Source: Acanthamoeba sp. SK_2022b
Lineage: Eukaryota > Discosea > Longamoebia > Acanthamoebidae
NCBI GenBank assembly: GCA_027943245.1
Contig: JANDJZ010001747.1
Location: forward strand, 304,237-368,236
DNA: 64,000 bases
Direction of reading: 5' to 3'
In this document: in pieces, positions 50,514-60,901 of the stretch
Layout: every line of letters starts with the position of its first letter
Numbering within the stretch: position 1 is the stretch's first letter
Made by a program: the position numbers and the translations under genes
The notes under the pieces: generated by a model
The model's database searches: none
What the model was told of the DNA's origin: nothing
The model's input: only the letters and a program-made list of their open reading frames with translations

Positions 50514-51458
50514 ATGGATCAGGTTCAAGCCATGCGCATTTTTACCCGCATCGTCGAACTGGGCAGCTTCAGTCGGGCGGCCGAGCGCCTGCAGCTGCCG
50601 CGCGCCACGGTCAGCAACGCGCTGAAACGGCTGGAGCAGCGGCTGGGCGTGCGCCTGCTGATCCGCACCACCCGCCAGGTACAGGTGACCAGCGAAGGCA
50701 GCCTTTACTATCAACGCTGCGTACAGCTGCTGGGGGCGCTTGAGGAAGCGGACACGCTGTTCAGCCACCATAAGCTGCAGCCGTCCGGCAAAGTGCGCAT
50801 CGATATGCCCCATTCGCTGGCGCGTCAGATCGTCATTCCGGCGCTGGGCGACTTTTACCGGCGCTATCCCGACATCACGCTGGCGCTGGGTGCCAACGAC
50901 ACCCACGTCGATCTGTTGCGCGAAGGCGTAGACTGCGTGCTGCGCGCCTGGGAAACCGAAGACGACAGCCTGGTGGCGCGGCGCATCGCCCAGCTGCCGC
51001 AGATCACCTGCGCTTCCCCCGCTTACCTGCAGGCCAGCGGCACGCCGCTCGACATCGATAGCCTGGCGCCGCACCGCGCGGTAGGGTATTTTTCCCTGGC
51101 CAGCAACCGCGATTATCCGCTGGAATTCTGCCGTGGCGGCAAGGTGGAACTGCGCGAACTCCCTGCCCGGCTGAGCGTCAGCGGCGCCGACGCTTACATC
51201 GCCGGCGCGCGTGCCGGCATGGGGTTGATTCAGGCGGCGCGCTATTCACTTGCTCCCTGGCTGGAACGGGGCGAACTGGTGGAAGTGTTGGCGGACACGC
51301 CGCCTCCGCCGATGCCGATTTACATCATGTATCCGCCCGGCCGTTTCCTGGCGCCACGGGTCAGGGTGTTGATTGATTGGCTGATTTGGCTGTTTGACCA
51401 GCAGAAAAGCGGCGATATGGCTGTTTTTCCAGCAAACGCCCGCAAAGCGGGGAAATAA
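50514..51458 (+). CDS. LysR-family transcriptional regulator
   Basis: LysR regulator of 314 aa with FSRAAERLQLPRATVSNALKRLEQRLGVRLLIRTTRQV near the N-terminus and a substrate-binding domain of the CrgA-like group (PSGKVRIDMPHSLARQIVIPAL). ATG 50514 lies just after CCGGAG. The divergent aldo/keto reductase is the probable target. The orphan promoter unit starts directly after its stop codon. Confidence 0.9.
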   Translation: MDQVQAMRIFTRIVELGSFSRAAERLQLPRATVSNALKRLEQRLGVRLLIRTTRQVQVTSEGSLYYQRCVQLLGALEEADTLFSHHKLQPSGKVRIDMPHSLARQIVIPALGDFYRRYPDITLALGANDTHVDLLREGVDCVLRAWETEDDSLVARRIAQLPQITCASPAYLQASGTPLDIDSLAPHRAVGYFSLASNRDYPLEFCRGGKVELRELPARLSVSGADAYIAGARAGMGLIQAARYSLAPWLERGELVEVLADTPPPPMPIYIMYPPGRFLAPRVRVLIDWLIWLFDQQKSGDMAVFPANARKAGK

Positions 51459-51461
51459 CTG

Positions 51462-51489
51462 TTGACGTGCCCGCCAAAATCTCTAGAAT
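51462..51489 (+). promoter_or_regulatory. Strong sigma-70 promoter with stable-RNA-type discriminator
   Basis: TTGACG (51462-51467), 16-bp spacer, TAGAAT (51484-51489), followed by the GC-rich discriminator TCGCCTCCG, typical of rRNA and tRNA promoters under stringent control. No coding gene follows on this strand for over 600 bp. Confidence 0.6.
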
Positions 51490-51495
51490 TCGCCT

Positions 51496-51605
51496 CCGTG
51501 GTAACGTTACTCCGGTAATGTTTCTGGTACGTGATGATCTCTCCGGTAGTTCCTTCGAAAAAATCCCAACGCATTGATGATAAACACGCCTAAGCGTGGT
51601 TTTGC
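51496..51605 (+). ncRNA. Candidate small RNA or tRNA-operon relic
   Basis: Interval of about 110 nt between the promoter at 51462-51489 and a terminator-like hairpin (AAACACGC-CTAA-GCGTGGTTTT, about 51582-51603). It has no ORF and no recognisable tRNA fold or CCA end. Visible inside: the palindrome GTAACGTTAC and a direct repeat of CTCCGGTA about 33 bp apart. E. coli has the leuVPQ tRNA genes at this place beside rsmC, so this may be what remains after tRNA loss, or a small RNA. Expression is not proven. Confidence 0.35.
51582..51603. terminator. Terminator-like hairpin between candidate RNA and DUF1435-type gene
   Basis: CACGC-CTAA-GCGTG stem flanked by AAA and GTTTT; could stop transcription from both sides. 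Confidence 0.55.
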
Positions 51606-51617
51606 CGTTTCCGGCGT

Positions 51618-51902
51618 TTACGCGAAGCTGAAGTTGAGGCTGATTGCCGCCAGGCCGCCCGCCAGCGCCATGCAGGAAGGCAGCAGCAGATAGTGACGCA
51701 GCCGGCTGTTGAACAGCATCACCAGCGTCGCCAGCATCGCTATCACAATCAGGGTGCGCAGCTGCATCATATTCAGATCGATCAAGGCCAGCAGCGGCAT
51801 CAGCGCGCACGGCAGCAAAACGCCCCAGGCGCTGGCCAGGCGATCGCCGAGGCACCAGCTGACGCCCCACAGTCCACACGCGGCAATCATGGCGGTGAGC
51901 AT
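51618..51902 (-). CDS. DUF1435-like inner-membrane protein
   Basis: 94-residue protein with about three hydrophobic helices and the stretch LRHYLLLPSCMALAGG near the C-terminus, which I associate with the DUF1435 family (YjjZ in E. coli, beside fhuF and rsmC). ATG 51902 follows AAAGGGGG. Function unknown. A Fur box lies 18 bp upstream of the start, so iron repression is likely, as for fhuF-yjjZ in E. coli. The open frame extends to 52118, but its upstream part runs through the Fur box and is probably not translated. Confidence 0.72.
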   Translation of the reverse strand: MLTAMIAACGLWGVSWCLGDRLASAWGVLLPCALMPLLALIDLNMMQLRTLIVIAMLATLVMLFNSRLRHYLLLPSCMALAGGLAAISLNFSFA

Positions 51903-51919
51903 GATAACCCCCTTTAAGT

Positions 51920-51938
51920 GATAATGATAACCAATATC
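51920..51938. promoter_or_regulatory. Fur box
   Basis: GATAATGATAACCAATATC matches the 19-bp Fur consensus GATAATGATAATCATTATC at 17 positions. It lies 18 bp upstream of the DUF1435-like ATG. A weaker relative (GATAATAATCACAATCATC, 52052-52070, 13 of 19) lies about 130 bp further right, closer to the diguanylate cyclase gene. Confidence 0.82.
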
Positions 51939-52162
51939 ATATAACACTTTTTTGGCCGCCGCATCATTTTCACTGCGGTGACCAAACCCAGATGACACCA
52001 GCATGAAAAAATGATAATTTGACATAAGAAAATTCCTAGTCCTGTTTGCATGATAATAATCACAATCATCAACCATGCAACTTCCGTGGATATTTCGCGC
52101 CGAGGGAATGCTTCTCAACCTTAATTATTCGACAGAACGACTTTGCAAAGAGTGACCTCCGT

Positions 52163-53248
52163 ATGAACGCCCGTTCTTATCAGGAATTACTGAACAGCAA
52201 GCAGCGCCTGGCATTATTTCTTTTTCTGGTGATGAATGCCGCCTCTTCCGTATTTACGTTATTGTTCCCTTTTAGGGATACGCCCTCATTTACCCTACCT
52301 TTATTATGTATACCGCTATTTTGTCTGGCGGCGGCGCTATTCTCCCTGCAAACGCCGCGGAAATACCTGTGCAAACTCAACCTGTTCGCCAGCGTGCTCG
52401 GCCTGCTTTGGGCCGCCCATATTTACGTTAAAAGTCAATATTGCCTACCGAATAACCAAGATTTTTTATTAATTAGTTTGTTCAGCATCTTTTTTATCAG
52501 CGCTATTTCTCTGACGGATAACTTTACCGCCTTTTGTTTACACGCCGTGCCTTCCGCAATGGTGATCCTGGCTTTAGACGGTATGCATAATACCCTGCGG
52601 ATATTATTCACCACGCTATTACCTATTATCGCTTTCTCCATCCACCACCTGATGTTGAAACGCAGTGAAATCTTTACCCACGCGCTGGTGGCCAACCTGT
52701 ATAACGAACGGGACAAATTCAATAATTTAAGCATGCTCGATCCCCTGACCGGTCTTTATAACCGCCGCGGGCTGGAGAATAAGATCAACATGCTGCTGGA
52801 ACCGCAAACCGGCCGCCACTACGTGCTGCTGCTGGATATCGACCACTTCAAGGTCTACAACGACAGCTACGGCCACGCGATGGGCGACCGGGCGCTGGTG
52901 CAGGTGGCGATCGCCATCCGCGATGCGGTACGTTCGCGCGACATCGTGGTGCGCTACGGCGGGGAAGAGTTTTTGGTGCTGCTAACCAACGTGCACGAAG
53001 GCTACGCAGCGCAGCTGGCCGAACGGGTGCGCCAACGGGTGGCGGAACTGAACATCCCACACGGCGCCAGCCCGCAGCACAGCGGCACGCTGACGCTCAG
53101 CGCCGGCATCTCCGCGCTGGAAAAGCTGGACGTCGAATCGGCGATCGGCGCGGCCGACGCCGCGCTCTATCTGGCGAAGCACAGCGGCCGCAACAATATC
53201 CAGCTGGCGCAAAACGTCCAGCCCGCCCTGCTGCAGCCGCAGGAGTAA
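52163..53248 (+). CDS. Membrane diguanylate cyclase (GGDEF protein)
   Basis: Predicted c-di-GMP synthase of 361 aa. The N-terminal half (residues 15-165) has about five to six hydrophobic helices and no recognisable sensor domain. The C-terminal GGDEF domain shows MLDPLTGLYNRRGLE, catalytic GGEEF at 266-270 and an I-site RSRD at 257-260, so it should be active and feedback-inhibited. The first ~540 bp are clearly AT-richer than neighbouring genes, suggesting transfer or a fused membrane module. The upstream region carries one strong and one weak Fur-like site. Confidence 0.9.
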   Translation: MNARSYQELLNSKQRLALFLFLVMNAASSVFTLLFPFRDTPSFTLPLLCIPLFCLAAALFSLQTPRKYLCKLNLFASVLGLLWAAHIYVKSQYCLPNNQDFLLISLFSIFFISAISLTDNFTAFCLHAVPSAMVILALDGMHNTLRILFTTLLPIIAFSIHHLMLKRSEIFTHALVANLYNERDKFNNLSMLDPLTGLYNRRGLENKINMLLEPQTGRHYVLLLDIDHFKVYNDSYGHAMGDRALVQVAIAIRDAVRSRDIVVRYGGEEFLVLLTNVHEGYAAQLAERVRQRVAELNIPHGASPQHSGTLTLSAGISALEKLDVESAIGAADAALYLAKHSGRNNIQLAQNVQPALLQPQE

Positions 53249-53256
53249 CACTTTCG

Positions 53257-54186
53257 CTAATCGACTTCCCAAATCGCCCTGCCTTGCCAACGCCGTTCGA
53301 TCGCCGCCAGAAACAGTTTCACCTTGGGGGAGAGATGGCGTCGGCTGGGGTAGACGGCGCAGATCGGCGGCCCCGGGCGACAATAGCGCTCCAGCACCGG
53401 CACCAGCGTGCCGGCCGCAATCTGCTCGCCGACCAGAAACGCCCCCACCTGGCACAGGCCGGCTCCGGCGACGGCCGCATCCCGCAAGGCTTCGACGTTG
53501 TTGAAACGCATCCGGCCACGCATCGGCTGTTCGTGCAGTTGGCCGTTGACCAAATAGCGCCAGGGCGCCGGCAGCCCCTGATGGCTGAAGACCAGCGTCT
53601 CGTGATCGCCCAACGCCTCCGGTTTTGCAGGCGTACCGTGCCGCGCCAGATAATCCGGCGCCGCGCAGGTGATCAGGCGATGCGGCGCGAGCACCCGCCG
53701 CACCAGCCGGCTATCGTCGCTGCCGCCGACGCGGACAGCCACGTCGATGCCGTCGCGCACCAGATCGCTGTACTCATCGGAGAAGCTGACGTCGGCGTCC
53801 ACCTCCGGCCACTGCGCCAAAAACTCCCGCAGAATCGGCAGGATATGCAATCGCCCCAACGAGACCGGCAGATCCAGCCGCAGCCGCCCGCGCGGCGTTT
53901 GGCGCCGCGTATTCAGCGCCGTTTCCGCCTCTTCGGCCTGCGACAGGATGCGCTGCGCATACTCGTAAAACACCGCGCCGTCTTCGGTCAGGCTGACGCT
54001 GCGCGTGGTGCGCTGCAGCAGCCGGGTGGCCAATCGCTCCTCCAATCGGTTCACGCATTTGCCCGCCGCCGATCGGGAAATGCCCAGTCTCTCGGCCGCC
54101 AGCGTGAAGCTGCAGGCGTCGGCGACGCGAATGAACACCAGCAGGTCGGTCAGGTTATCCAACGGCATAGACGGTAAATTGGCCAC
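53257..54186 (-). CDS. LysR-family transcriptional regulator
   Basis: LysR regulator of 309 aa with SFTLAAERLGISRSAAGKCVNRLEERLATRLLQRTTRSV and a CrgA-like effector domain (PRGRLRLDLPVSLGRLHILPIL). It is divergent from an MFS efflux gene with a 90-bp intergenic region and is its likely regulator. An in-frame ATG at 54168 is an alternative start. Confidence 0.9.
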   Translation of the reverse strand: MANLPSMPLDNLTDLLVFIRVADACSFTLAAERLGISRSAAGKCVNRLEERLATRLLQRTTRSVSLTEDGAVFYEYAQRILSQAEEAETALNTRRQTPRGRLRLDLPVSLGRLHILPILREFLAQWPEVDADVSFSDEYSDLVRDGIDVAVRVGGSDDSRLVRRVLAPHRLITCAAPDYLARHGTPAKPEALGDHETLVFSHQGLPAPWRYLVNGQLHEQPMRGRMRFNNVEALRDAAVAGAGLCQVGAFLVGEQIAAGTLVPVLERYCRPGPPICAVYPSRRHLSPKVKLFLAAIERRWQGRAIWEVD

Positions 54187-54276
54187 GATTTGTCCCCAAT
54201 GTTGCGCATTCAGACCAGTTTATCAGCCATTTTGGCGCGGATACACTGAGGATCTTCATTTGTTGGGAGAGTCATT

Positions 54277-55479
54277 ATGAGTGCCTTACACGCCGGCGGC
54301 GGCGCAAAACCCTGGCTGGCAACCTTCGCCATCGGCCTGTCCACCTTTACCGTCGTCACGGCAGAAATGCTGCCCGTCGGGCTGCTGACTCCGATCGTCA
54401 GTACCCTGAACGCGACAATCGGCCGCGCCGGATTACTGATTTCCCTGCCCGCCCTGTTTGCCGCGCTGTTCGCCCCGCTGGTAGTGCTGGGCGCCCGGCG
54501 CACGGATCGCCGCAGCCTGCTGATCGCCTTTCTGCTGCTGCTGATCGCCGCCAACCTGCTGGCCGCCGCCGCCACCTCCCTGGCGCTGCTGTTCGCTGCG
54601 CGCATCCTGCTGGGCTTTTGCATCGGCGGTATCTGGGCCATCGCGGGTGGGTTGGCGGAACGTCTGGTGCCGCCGGCCTCCGTCGGATTGGCGCTGTCCG
54701 TCATCTTCGGCGGCGTAGCGGCAGCCTCGGTGTTCGGCGTGCCGCTCGGGGTGTTCCTCGGCGAAGCACTGGGCTGGCGCATGGCGTTTCTGGCCGTCGC
54801 CGTCCTGGCGGCGCTGACCCTGCTCCTGCTGCTGTGCGTGCTGCCGCCGCTACCGGTCACGCAGGCGGTGAGCTGGCGCTTATTCACCGCGCAGCGCGCG
54901 AATCGCCGGCTGCTCCTCGGGCTGCTGCTGACGTTTCTGCTGGTCGCCGGCCACTTTATGGCTTACACCTTTGTCCGCCCGCTGCTGCAGACGGTCGCCG
55001 GCATCGAGGGCCGCTGGGTGGGGCCGCTGCTGTTCGCCTACGGCGCTGCCGGTATCGTCGGGAATTTCATCGCCGGCCAGGCCGCCGCCAAACGGCTGCG
55101 CCGTACCCTGGCGCTGATCGCCCTCGGGCTGGCGCTCGCCGTCCTGCTGCTGCCGCTGCTGGGCCACGCGCCGCTGAGCGGCAGCGCCTTCCTCCTGCTG
55201 TGGGGCATCGCCTACGGCGGCGTTTCCGTTTCGCTGATGGCATGGATGCTCAAGGCGGCCCCCGACGCGGTCGAGGTCGCCTCTTCGCTGTATATCGCGC
55301 TGTTTAATCTGGCGATTTCCTGCGGTTCACTGGCGGGCGGGCTGGTGGTGGATGCCGGAGGCTTGACGCTAAACGGCGTGCTGTCCGGCATCGTGCTGCT
55401 GCTGGCGTTGGCGATCCTGATGCGAACCCGCCCACAGGCGCTGACAACGGCGGCGAAGGCCGATTCGCCGCCGGGTTGA
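54277..55479 (+). CDS. MFS efflux transporter (drug:H+ antiporter, AraJ/YdhP type)
   Basis: Twelve-helix MFS protein of 400 aa. The N-terminal helix TFAIGLSTFTVVTAEMLPVGLLTPI and loop RRTDRRSLL fit the DHA1/AraJ-YdhP-SotB group, which exports sugars or drugs. Helix 5 GVPLGVFLGEALGWRMAF carries the antiporter motif C-like G-P region. The ATG follows GGGAGA. A LysR gene is divergent. Its stop lies 1 bp from the fucP stop, so the two genes converge without a terminator. Confidence 0.87.
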   Translation: MSALHAGGGAKPWLATFAIGLSTFTVVTAEMLPVGLLTPIVSTLNATIGRAGLLISLPALFAALFAPLVVLGARRTDRRSLLIAFLLLLIAANLLAAAATSLALLFAARILLGFCIGGIWAIAGGLAERLVPPASVGLALSVIFGGVAAASVFGVPLGVFLGEALGWRMAFLAVAVLAALTLLLLLCVLPPLPVTQAVSWRLFTAQRANRRLLLGLLLTFLLVAGHFMAYTFVRPLLQTVAGIEGRWVGPLLFAYGAAGIVGNFIAGQAAAKRLRRTLALIALGLALAVLLLPLLGHAPLSGSAFLLLWGIAYGGVSVSLMAWMLKAAPDAVEVASSLYIALFNLAISCGSLAGGLVVDAGGLTLNGVLSGIVLLLALAILMRTRPQALTTAAKADSPPG

Positions 55480-55480
55480 A

Positions 55481-56710
55481 TCAGGCGCGGCGCTGCCGCA
55501 GGCCGTAAACCAGCACCACCGCGAAGCACAGCAGCGGCAGCAGATAAGAGAGCGCGGTGCTGTAACGATCGGCCAGCGCCCCCATAAAGTACGGCATGAT
55601 GGCGCCGCCGACGATCGCCATGATCATAAAGGAGCTGGCGCGCTTGGTGTGTTTACCCAGGTTTTTCACCCCCAGGGCGAAAATGGTCGGGAACATGATC
55701 GACATAAAGAAGAACACCGCGATCAGCGCCACCACCGACACGCCGTCGACGCTCAGCATCACCACGCCGCACAGTGCGATGTTGATCAGCGCATAGGCCG
55801 CCAACAGCGTCGCCGGCTTGACTCGCCCCATCAACCAGGTGCTGAAGAAGCGCCCGACCATAAAGCAGATCATGGCGATTGACAGCAGGTAAGAAGCGCT
55901 CTGGTTAGACACCTCGCGCCAGTGTTCGGTGGCGTAGTTGATGAAAAACGCCCCCACGCCCACCTGCGCCGCCACGTAAAAGAACTGCGTGATAACCCCG
56001 CCGACGAAATGCGGATACTGCCACAATCCCTGCGCTATCACGCCGTGCACCGGTTTTTCCTCTTCGCGGATCGCCGGCAGCCGGGTGCGGCTAAACAACA
56101 GCGCGATCAGCAGCACCAGCACGGCGATCGCCACATAGGTCATCTTCACCGCGCTCTGATCGCCGCCGCAGGCGGACTGGCTGGCGGAGAAGAACAGCGT
56201 GCCGCCGATCAACGGGCCGATAAACTGCCCGAGGCCGTTGAACGACTGGGCCAGGTTGAGCCGCCGTTCGGCGCCCTGCGCGTCGCCCAGCACCGTGGCG
56301 TACGGGTTGGCGGCCGTTTCCAGGCAGCCCAAACCGCTGGCGATAACGAACAGCGCGAACAGGAACACGCCGAAGCTGTTGGCCGACGCCGCCGGCACGA
56401 ACAGCAGCGCCCCCAGCGCATACAGACACAGCCCGACCAGAATGCCCGCCTTATAGCCCTTGCGGTCCATAAAGTATCCGGCGGGCAGCGCCACCAGGAA
56501 ATAGGCGCCGAAATAGGCTGCCTGCAACAAACCCGACTGCGCCTTGGTAACGTGCAACGTCTCCTGAAAATGTTTGTTTAATACGTCCAGCAGGCCATAG
56601 GACAGCCCCCACATGAAGAACAGGCTGGTGACCAGGATAAAGGCCCAGCGCAGATTGGCGGTCACGGCGACGCCCGGCTGCGCAGAGGCCGCACTTTTTT
56701 CAGCAAGCAT
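55481..56710 (-). CDS. fucP: L-fucose:H+ symporter
   Basis: MFS sugar carrier of 409 aa of the FucP family. Typical features: FILVTSLFFMWGLSYGLLDVLNKHFQE in helix 1, GAYFLVALPAGYFMDRKGYKAGI, and the diagnostic GLGCLETAANPYATVLG. It closes a seven-gene cluster for oxidative L-fucose breakdown and supplies its substrate. It lies 40 bp after the mutarotase gene. Confidence 0.93.
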   Translation of the reverse strand: MLAEKSAASAQPGVAVTANLRWAFILVTSLFFMWGLSYGLLDVLNKHFQETLHVTKAQSGLLQAAYFGAYFLVALPAGYFMDRKGYKAGILVGLCLYALGALLFVPAASANSFGVFLFALFVIASGLGCLETAANPYATVLGDAQGAERRLNLAQSFNGLGQFIGPLIGGTLFFSASQSACGGDQSAVKMTYVAIAVLVLLIALLFSRTRLPAIREEEKPVHGVIAQGLWQYPHFVGGVITQFFYVAAQVGVGAFFINYATEHWREVSNQSASYLLSIAMICFMVGRFFSTWLMGRVKPATLLAAYALINIALCGVVMLSVDGVSVVALIAVFFFMSIMFPTIFALGVKNLGKHTKRASSFMIMAIVGGAIMPYFMGALADRYSTALSYLLPLLCFAVVLVYGLRQRRA

Positions 56711-56750
56711 GGTGATACCCTCGTATCGTCTGGCGATGATGATGTTGGCG

Positions 56751-58724
<1,974 letters not shown>

Positions 58725-58738
58725 GCGATCCTCCCACC

Positions 58739-60016
58739 TCACCCGCGGAACCGATACTGCGCGATCGAAGACGGATGCATCTCGATCGAATAGCCGGGAC
58801 GGCTCGGCGGCATGTAGGCCGCGCCTTTGATCACGCAGGGATCGACAAAGTGTTCATGCAAATGATCGACATACTCGATCACCCGGCCTTCGTGGGTGCC
58901 GGCAATGCACAGGTAGTCGATCATCGACAGGTGCTGCACGTACTCGCACAGCCCGACGCCGCCGGCGTGCGGGCAGACCGGCAGCTGGTATTTGGCCGCC
59001 ATCAGCATCACCGCCAGCACTTCGTTGACGCCGCCGAGGCGGCAGGCGTCGATCTGCACCACGTCTACCGCGCCGCGCATGATGAACTGCTTGAACATGA
59101 TGCGGTTCTGGCACATCTCACCGGTGGCCACCTTGACCGGCGCCACCCCTTCGCGGATGCGGCGGTGCCCTTCCACGTCATCCGGGCTGGTCGGCTCTTC
59201 GATAAACCAGGGTTTGGCGAACGCCAGATGCTTCACCCACGGAATGGCTTCGTCCACCTCCCACACCTGGTTGGCGTCGATCATCAGCCGGCGATCCGGG
59301 CCGATCACCTCGCGGGCGATGCGCACCCGGCGGATGTCGTCTTCCAGATCGCGCCCGACCTTCAGCTTCAGGTAGGAGAAACCGGCGTCGACCGCTTCCT
59401 GGCACAGGCGGCGCAGCTTGTCGTCCGGATACCCCAGCCAGCCGGCGGAGGTGGTGTAGCAGGGATAGCCTTCCTGCAGCAGCTGCGCCAGGCGCTGCTC
59501 TTTGCCCTCGGCCCGCTGCTTGAGCAACGCCAGCGCCTCCTGCGGCGTGATGCAGTCGGTGATGTAACGGAAGTCGATGCAGCGCACCAGCTCCTCCGGC
59601 GTCATCTCCGCCACCAGCCGCCACACCGGCTTGCCGACCGATTTGGCCCACAGATCCCACACTGCGTTGACCACCGCGCCGGTCGCCAGGTGGATAGCGC
59701 CTTTGTCCGGCCCGATCCAGCGCAGCTGGCTGTCGCTGGTGAAGCGCCGCCAGAAGGCGCCCATGTCGGCGGCGATATCCTCCAGCCGCTCGCCGACGAT
59801 CTGATGCTCCAGCGCGCGGATCGCCGCGCAGCAGATCTCGTTGCCGCGGCCGATGGTGAACGTCAGCCCGTGGCCGCTGAGATCCGCGCGATCGGTCTCC
59901 AGGATCACGTAGGCGGCGGAATAGTCGGGATCCGGATTCATGGCGTCGGATCCGTCCAGCCCCAGCGACGTGGGGAAACGAATGTCTTCAACCCGCAGTG
60001 CGGTAATGGTGGTCAT
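58739..60016 (-). CDS. L-fuconate dehydratase (enolase superfamily)
   Basis: Removes water from L-fuconate to give 2-keto-3-deoxy-L-fuconate. The 425 aa show the enolase-superfamily acid/base set: KLK (K217, K219), metal ligands D247 (LMIDANQVW), E273/E274 (FIEEP) and E300 (ATGE), with D323 and H350 (VCPHAGG) as the general-base pair. The N-terminus GLDGSDAMNPDPDYSAAYV is characteristic of fuconate/galactonate-type dehydratases. In the middle of the fucose operon, with 14 bp to each neighbour. Confidence 0.93.
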   Translation of the reverse strand: MTTITALRVEDIRFPTSLGLDGSDAMNPDPDYSAAYVILETDRADLSGHGLTFTIGRGNEICCAAIRALEHQIVGERLEDIAADMGAFWRRFTSDSQLRWIGPDKGAIHLATGAVVNAVWDLWAKSVGKPVWRLVAEMTPEELVRCIDFRYITDCITPQEALALLKQRAEGKEQRLAQLLQEGYPCYTTSAGWLGYPDDKLRRLCQEAVDAGFSYLKLKVGRDLEDDIRRVRIAREVIGPDRRLMIDANQVWEVDEAIPWVKHLAFAKPWFIEEPTSPDDVEGHRRIREGVAPVKVATGEMCQNRIMFKQFIMRGAVDVVQIDACRLGGVNEVLAVMLMAAKYQLPVCPHAGGVGLCEYVQHLSMIDYLCIAGTHEGRVIEYVDHLHEHFVDPCVIKGAAYMPPSRPGYSIEMHPSSIAQYRFRG

Positions 60017-60030
60017 GGCGGCGCTCCCGG

Positions 60031-60876
60031 TTAGGCCTGTACGGTTTGCTGGCGCTGTTCGCCCAGCCCTTCGATGCCCAGACGCATCGTCTGGCCCGCC
60101 CGCAGATAGATAGGCTGCGGTTTCTGCCCCATCCCGACGCCCGGCGGCGTGCCGGTGGAGATCACATCGCCCGGCTGCAGGCTCATGAAGCGGCTGAGGT
60201 AGCTGACGATCTGCGGAATGCGGAAGATCATGGTGCTGGTGTTGCCGTCCTGATAGCGCTTGCCGTCCACCTCCAGCCACAGGTTCAGGCTGTGCGGATC
60301 GGCGATCTCGTCGGCGGTCACCAGCCAGGGGCCGATCGGCCCGAAGGTGTCGCAGCCTTTGCCCTTGTCCCAGGTGCCGCCGCGCTCAATTTGATATTCG
60401 CGTTCTGAGACGTCGTTGATCACGCAGTAGCCGGCGACGTGGCGCATCGCGTCTGCTTCGCTGATGTAGCGTCCGCCCTGGCCGATCACCACGCCCAGCT
60501 CCACTTCCCAGTCGGTTTTCTGCGAGCCGCGCGGGATCTCCACCCGATCGTGGGGGCCGATCACCGCGCTGGTCCATTTGTTGAACACCACCGGTTCCTC
60601 AGGAATGGCGGCACCGGTCTCCGCCGCGTGATCGGCGTAGTTCAGGCCGATGCAGATAAACTTGCCGATGCCGCCGACGCAGGCGCCGAGGCGCGGCTGC
60701 CCTTCGACCAGCGGCAACGTGGCACTGTCCAGCGCGCGCAGTTTGGCGAGCGACGCCGGCAATAACGCGGCGCCCCCCACGTCGGCGATATGCTGCGACA
60801 AATCGCGCAGGCGGCCTTGCGCATCCAACATGCCGGGGCGCTCTTGCCCGGGTTGCCCATAACGTAAAAGTTTCAT
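60031..60876 (-). CDS. 2,4-diketo-3-deoxy-L-fuconate hydrolase (FAH family)
   Basis: Fumarylacetoacetate-hydrolase-fold enzyme of 281 aa. Metal ligands E124 and E126 (DWEVELGVVIG) and D155 (CVINDVSERE) are present, as is ICIGLNYADHAAETG. In the known pathway this enzyme cleaves the diketo acid to pyruvate and L-lactate; here the role is inferred from family and neighbours. ATG 60876 gives MKLLRYGQPGQERPG; an upstream open frame to 61089 overlaps the next gene and is rejected. Confidence 0.88.
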   Translation of the reverse strand: MKLLRYGQPGQERPGMLDAQGRLRDLSQHIADVGGAALLPASLAKLRALDSATLPLVEGQPRLGACVGGIGKFICIGLNYADHAAETGAAIPEEPVVFNKWTSAVIGPHDRVEIPRGSQKTDWEVELGVVIGQGGRYISEADAMRHVAGYCVINDVSEREYQIERGGTWDKGKGCDTFGPIGPWLVTADEIADPHSLNLWLEVDGKRYQDGNTSTMIFRIPQIVSYLSRFMSLQPGDVISTGTPPGVGMGQKPQPIYLRAGQTMRLGIEGLGEQRQQTVQA

Positions 60877-60901
60877 GCCTTCCTCTCTCAAAAATGGCGG
60901 T

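Noticed and set aside
51490..51610. A leucine tRNA gene at the leuVPQ position
   Set aside because: No acceptor stem, T-loop GTTCGA or CCA end can be found in the interval.
51903..52118. N-terminal extension of the DUF1435-like gene (166 aa in total)
   Set aside because: It would translate through the Fur box and has no hydrophobic or conserved content; the ATG at 51902 has a good ribosome site.
58775..60034. 419-codon plus-strand frame over the fuconate dehydratase gene
   Set aside because: Antisense shadow; the minus-strand enolase-superfamily residues are intact.
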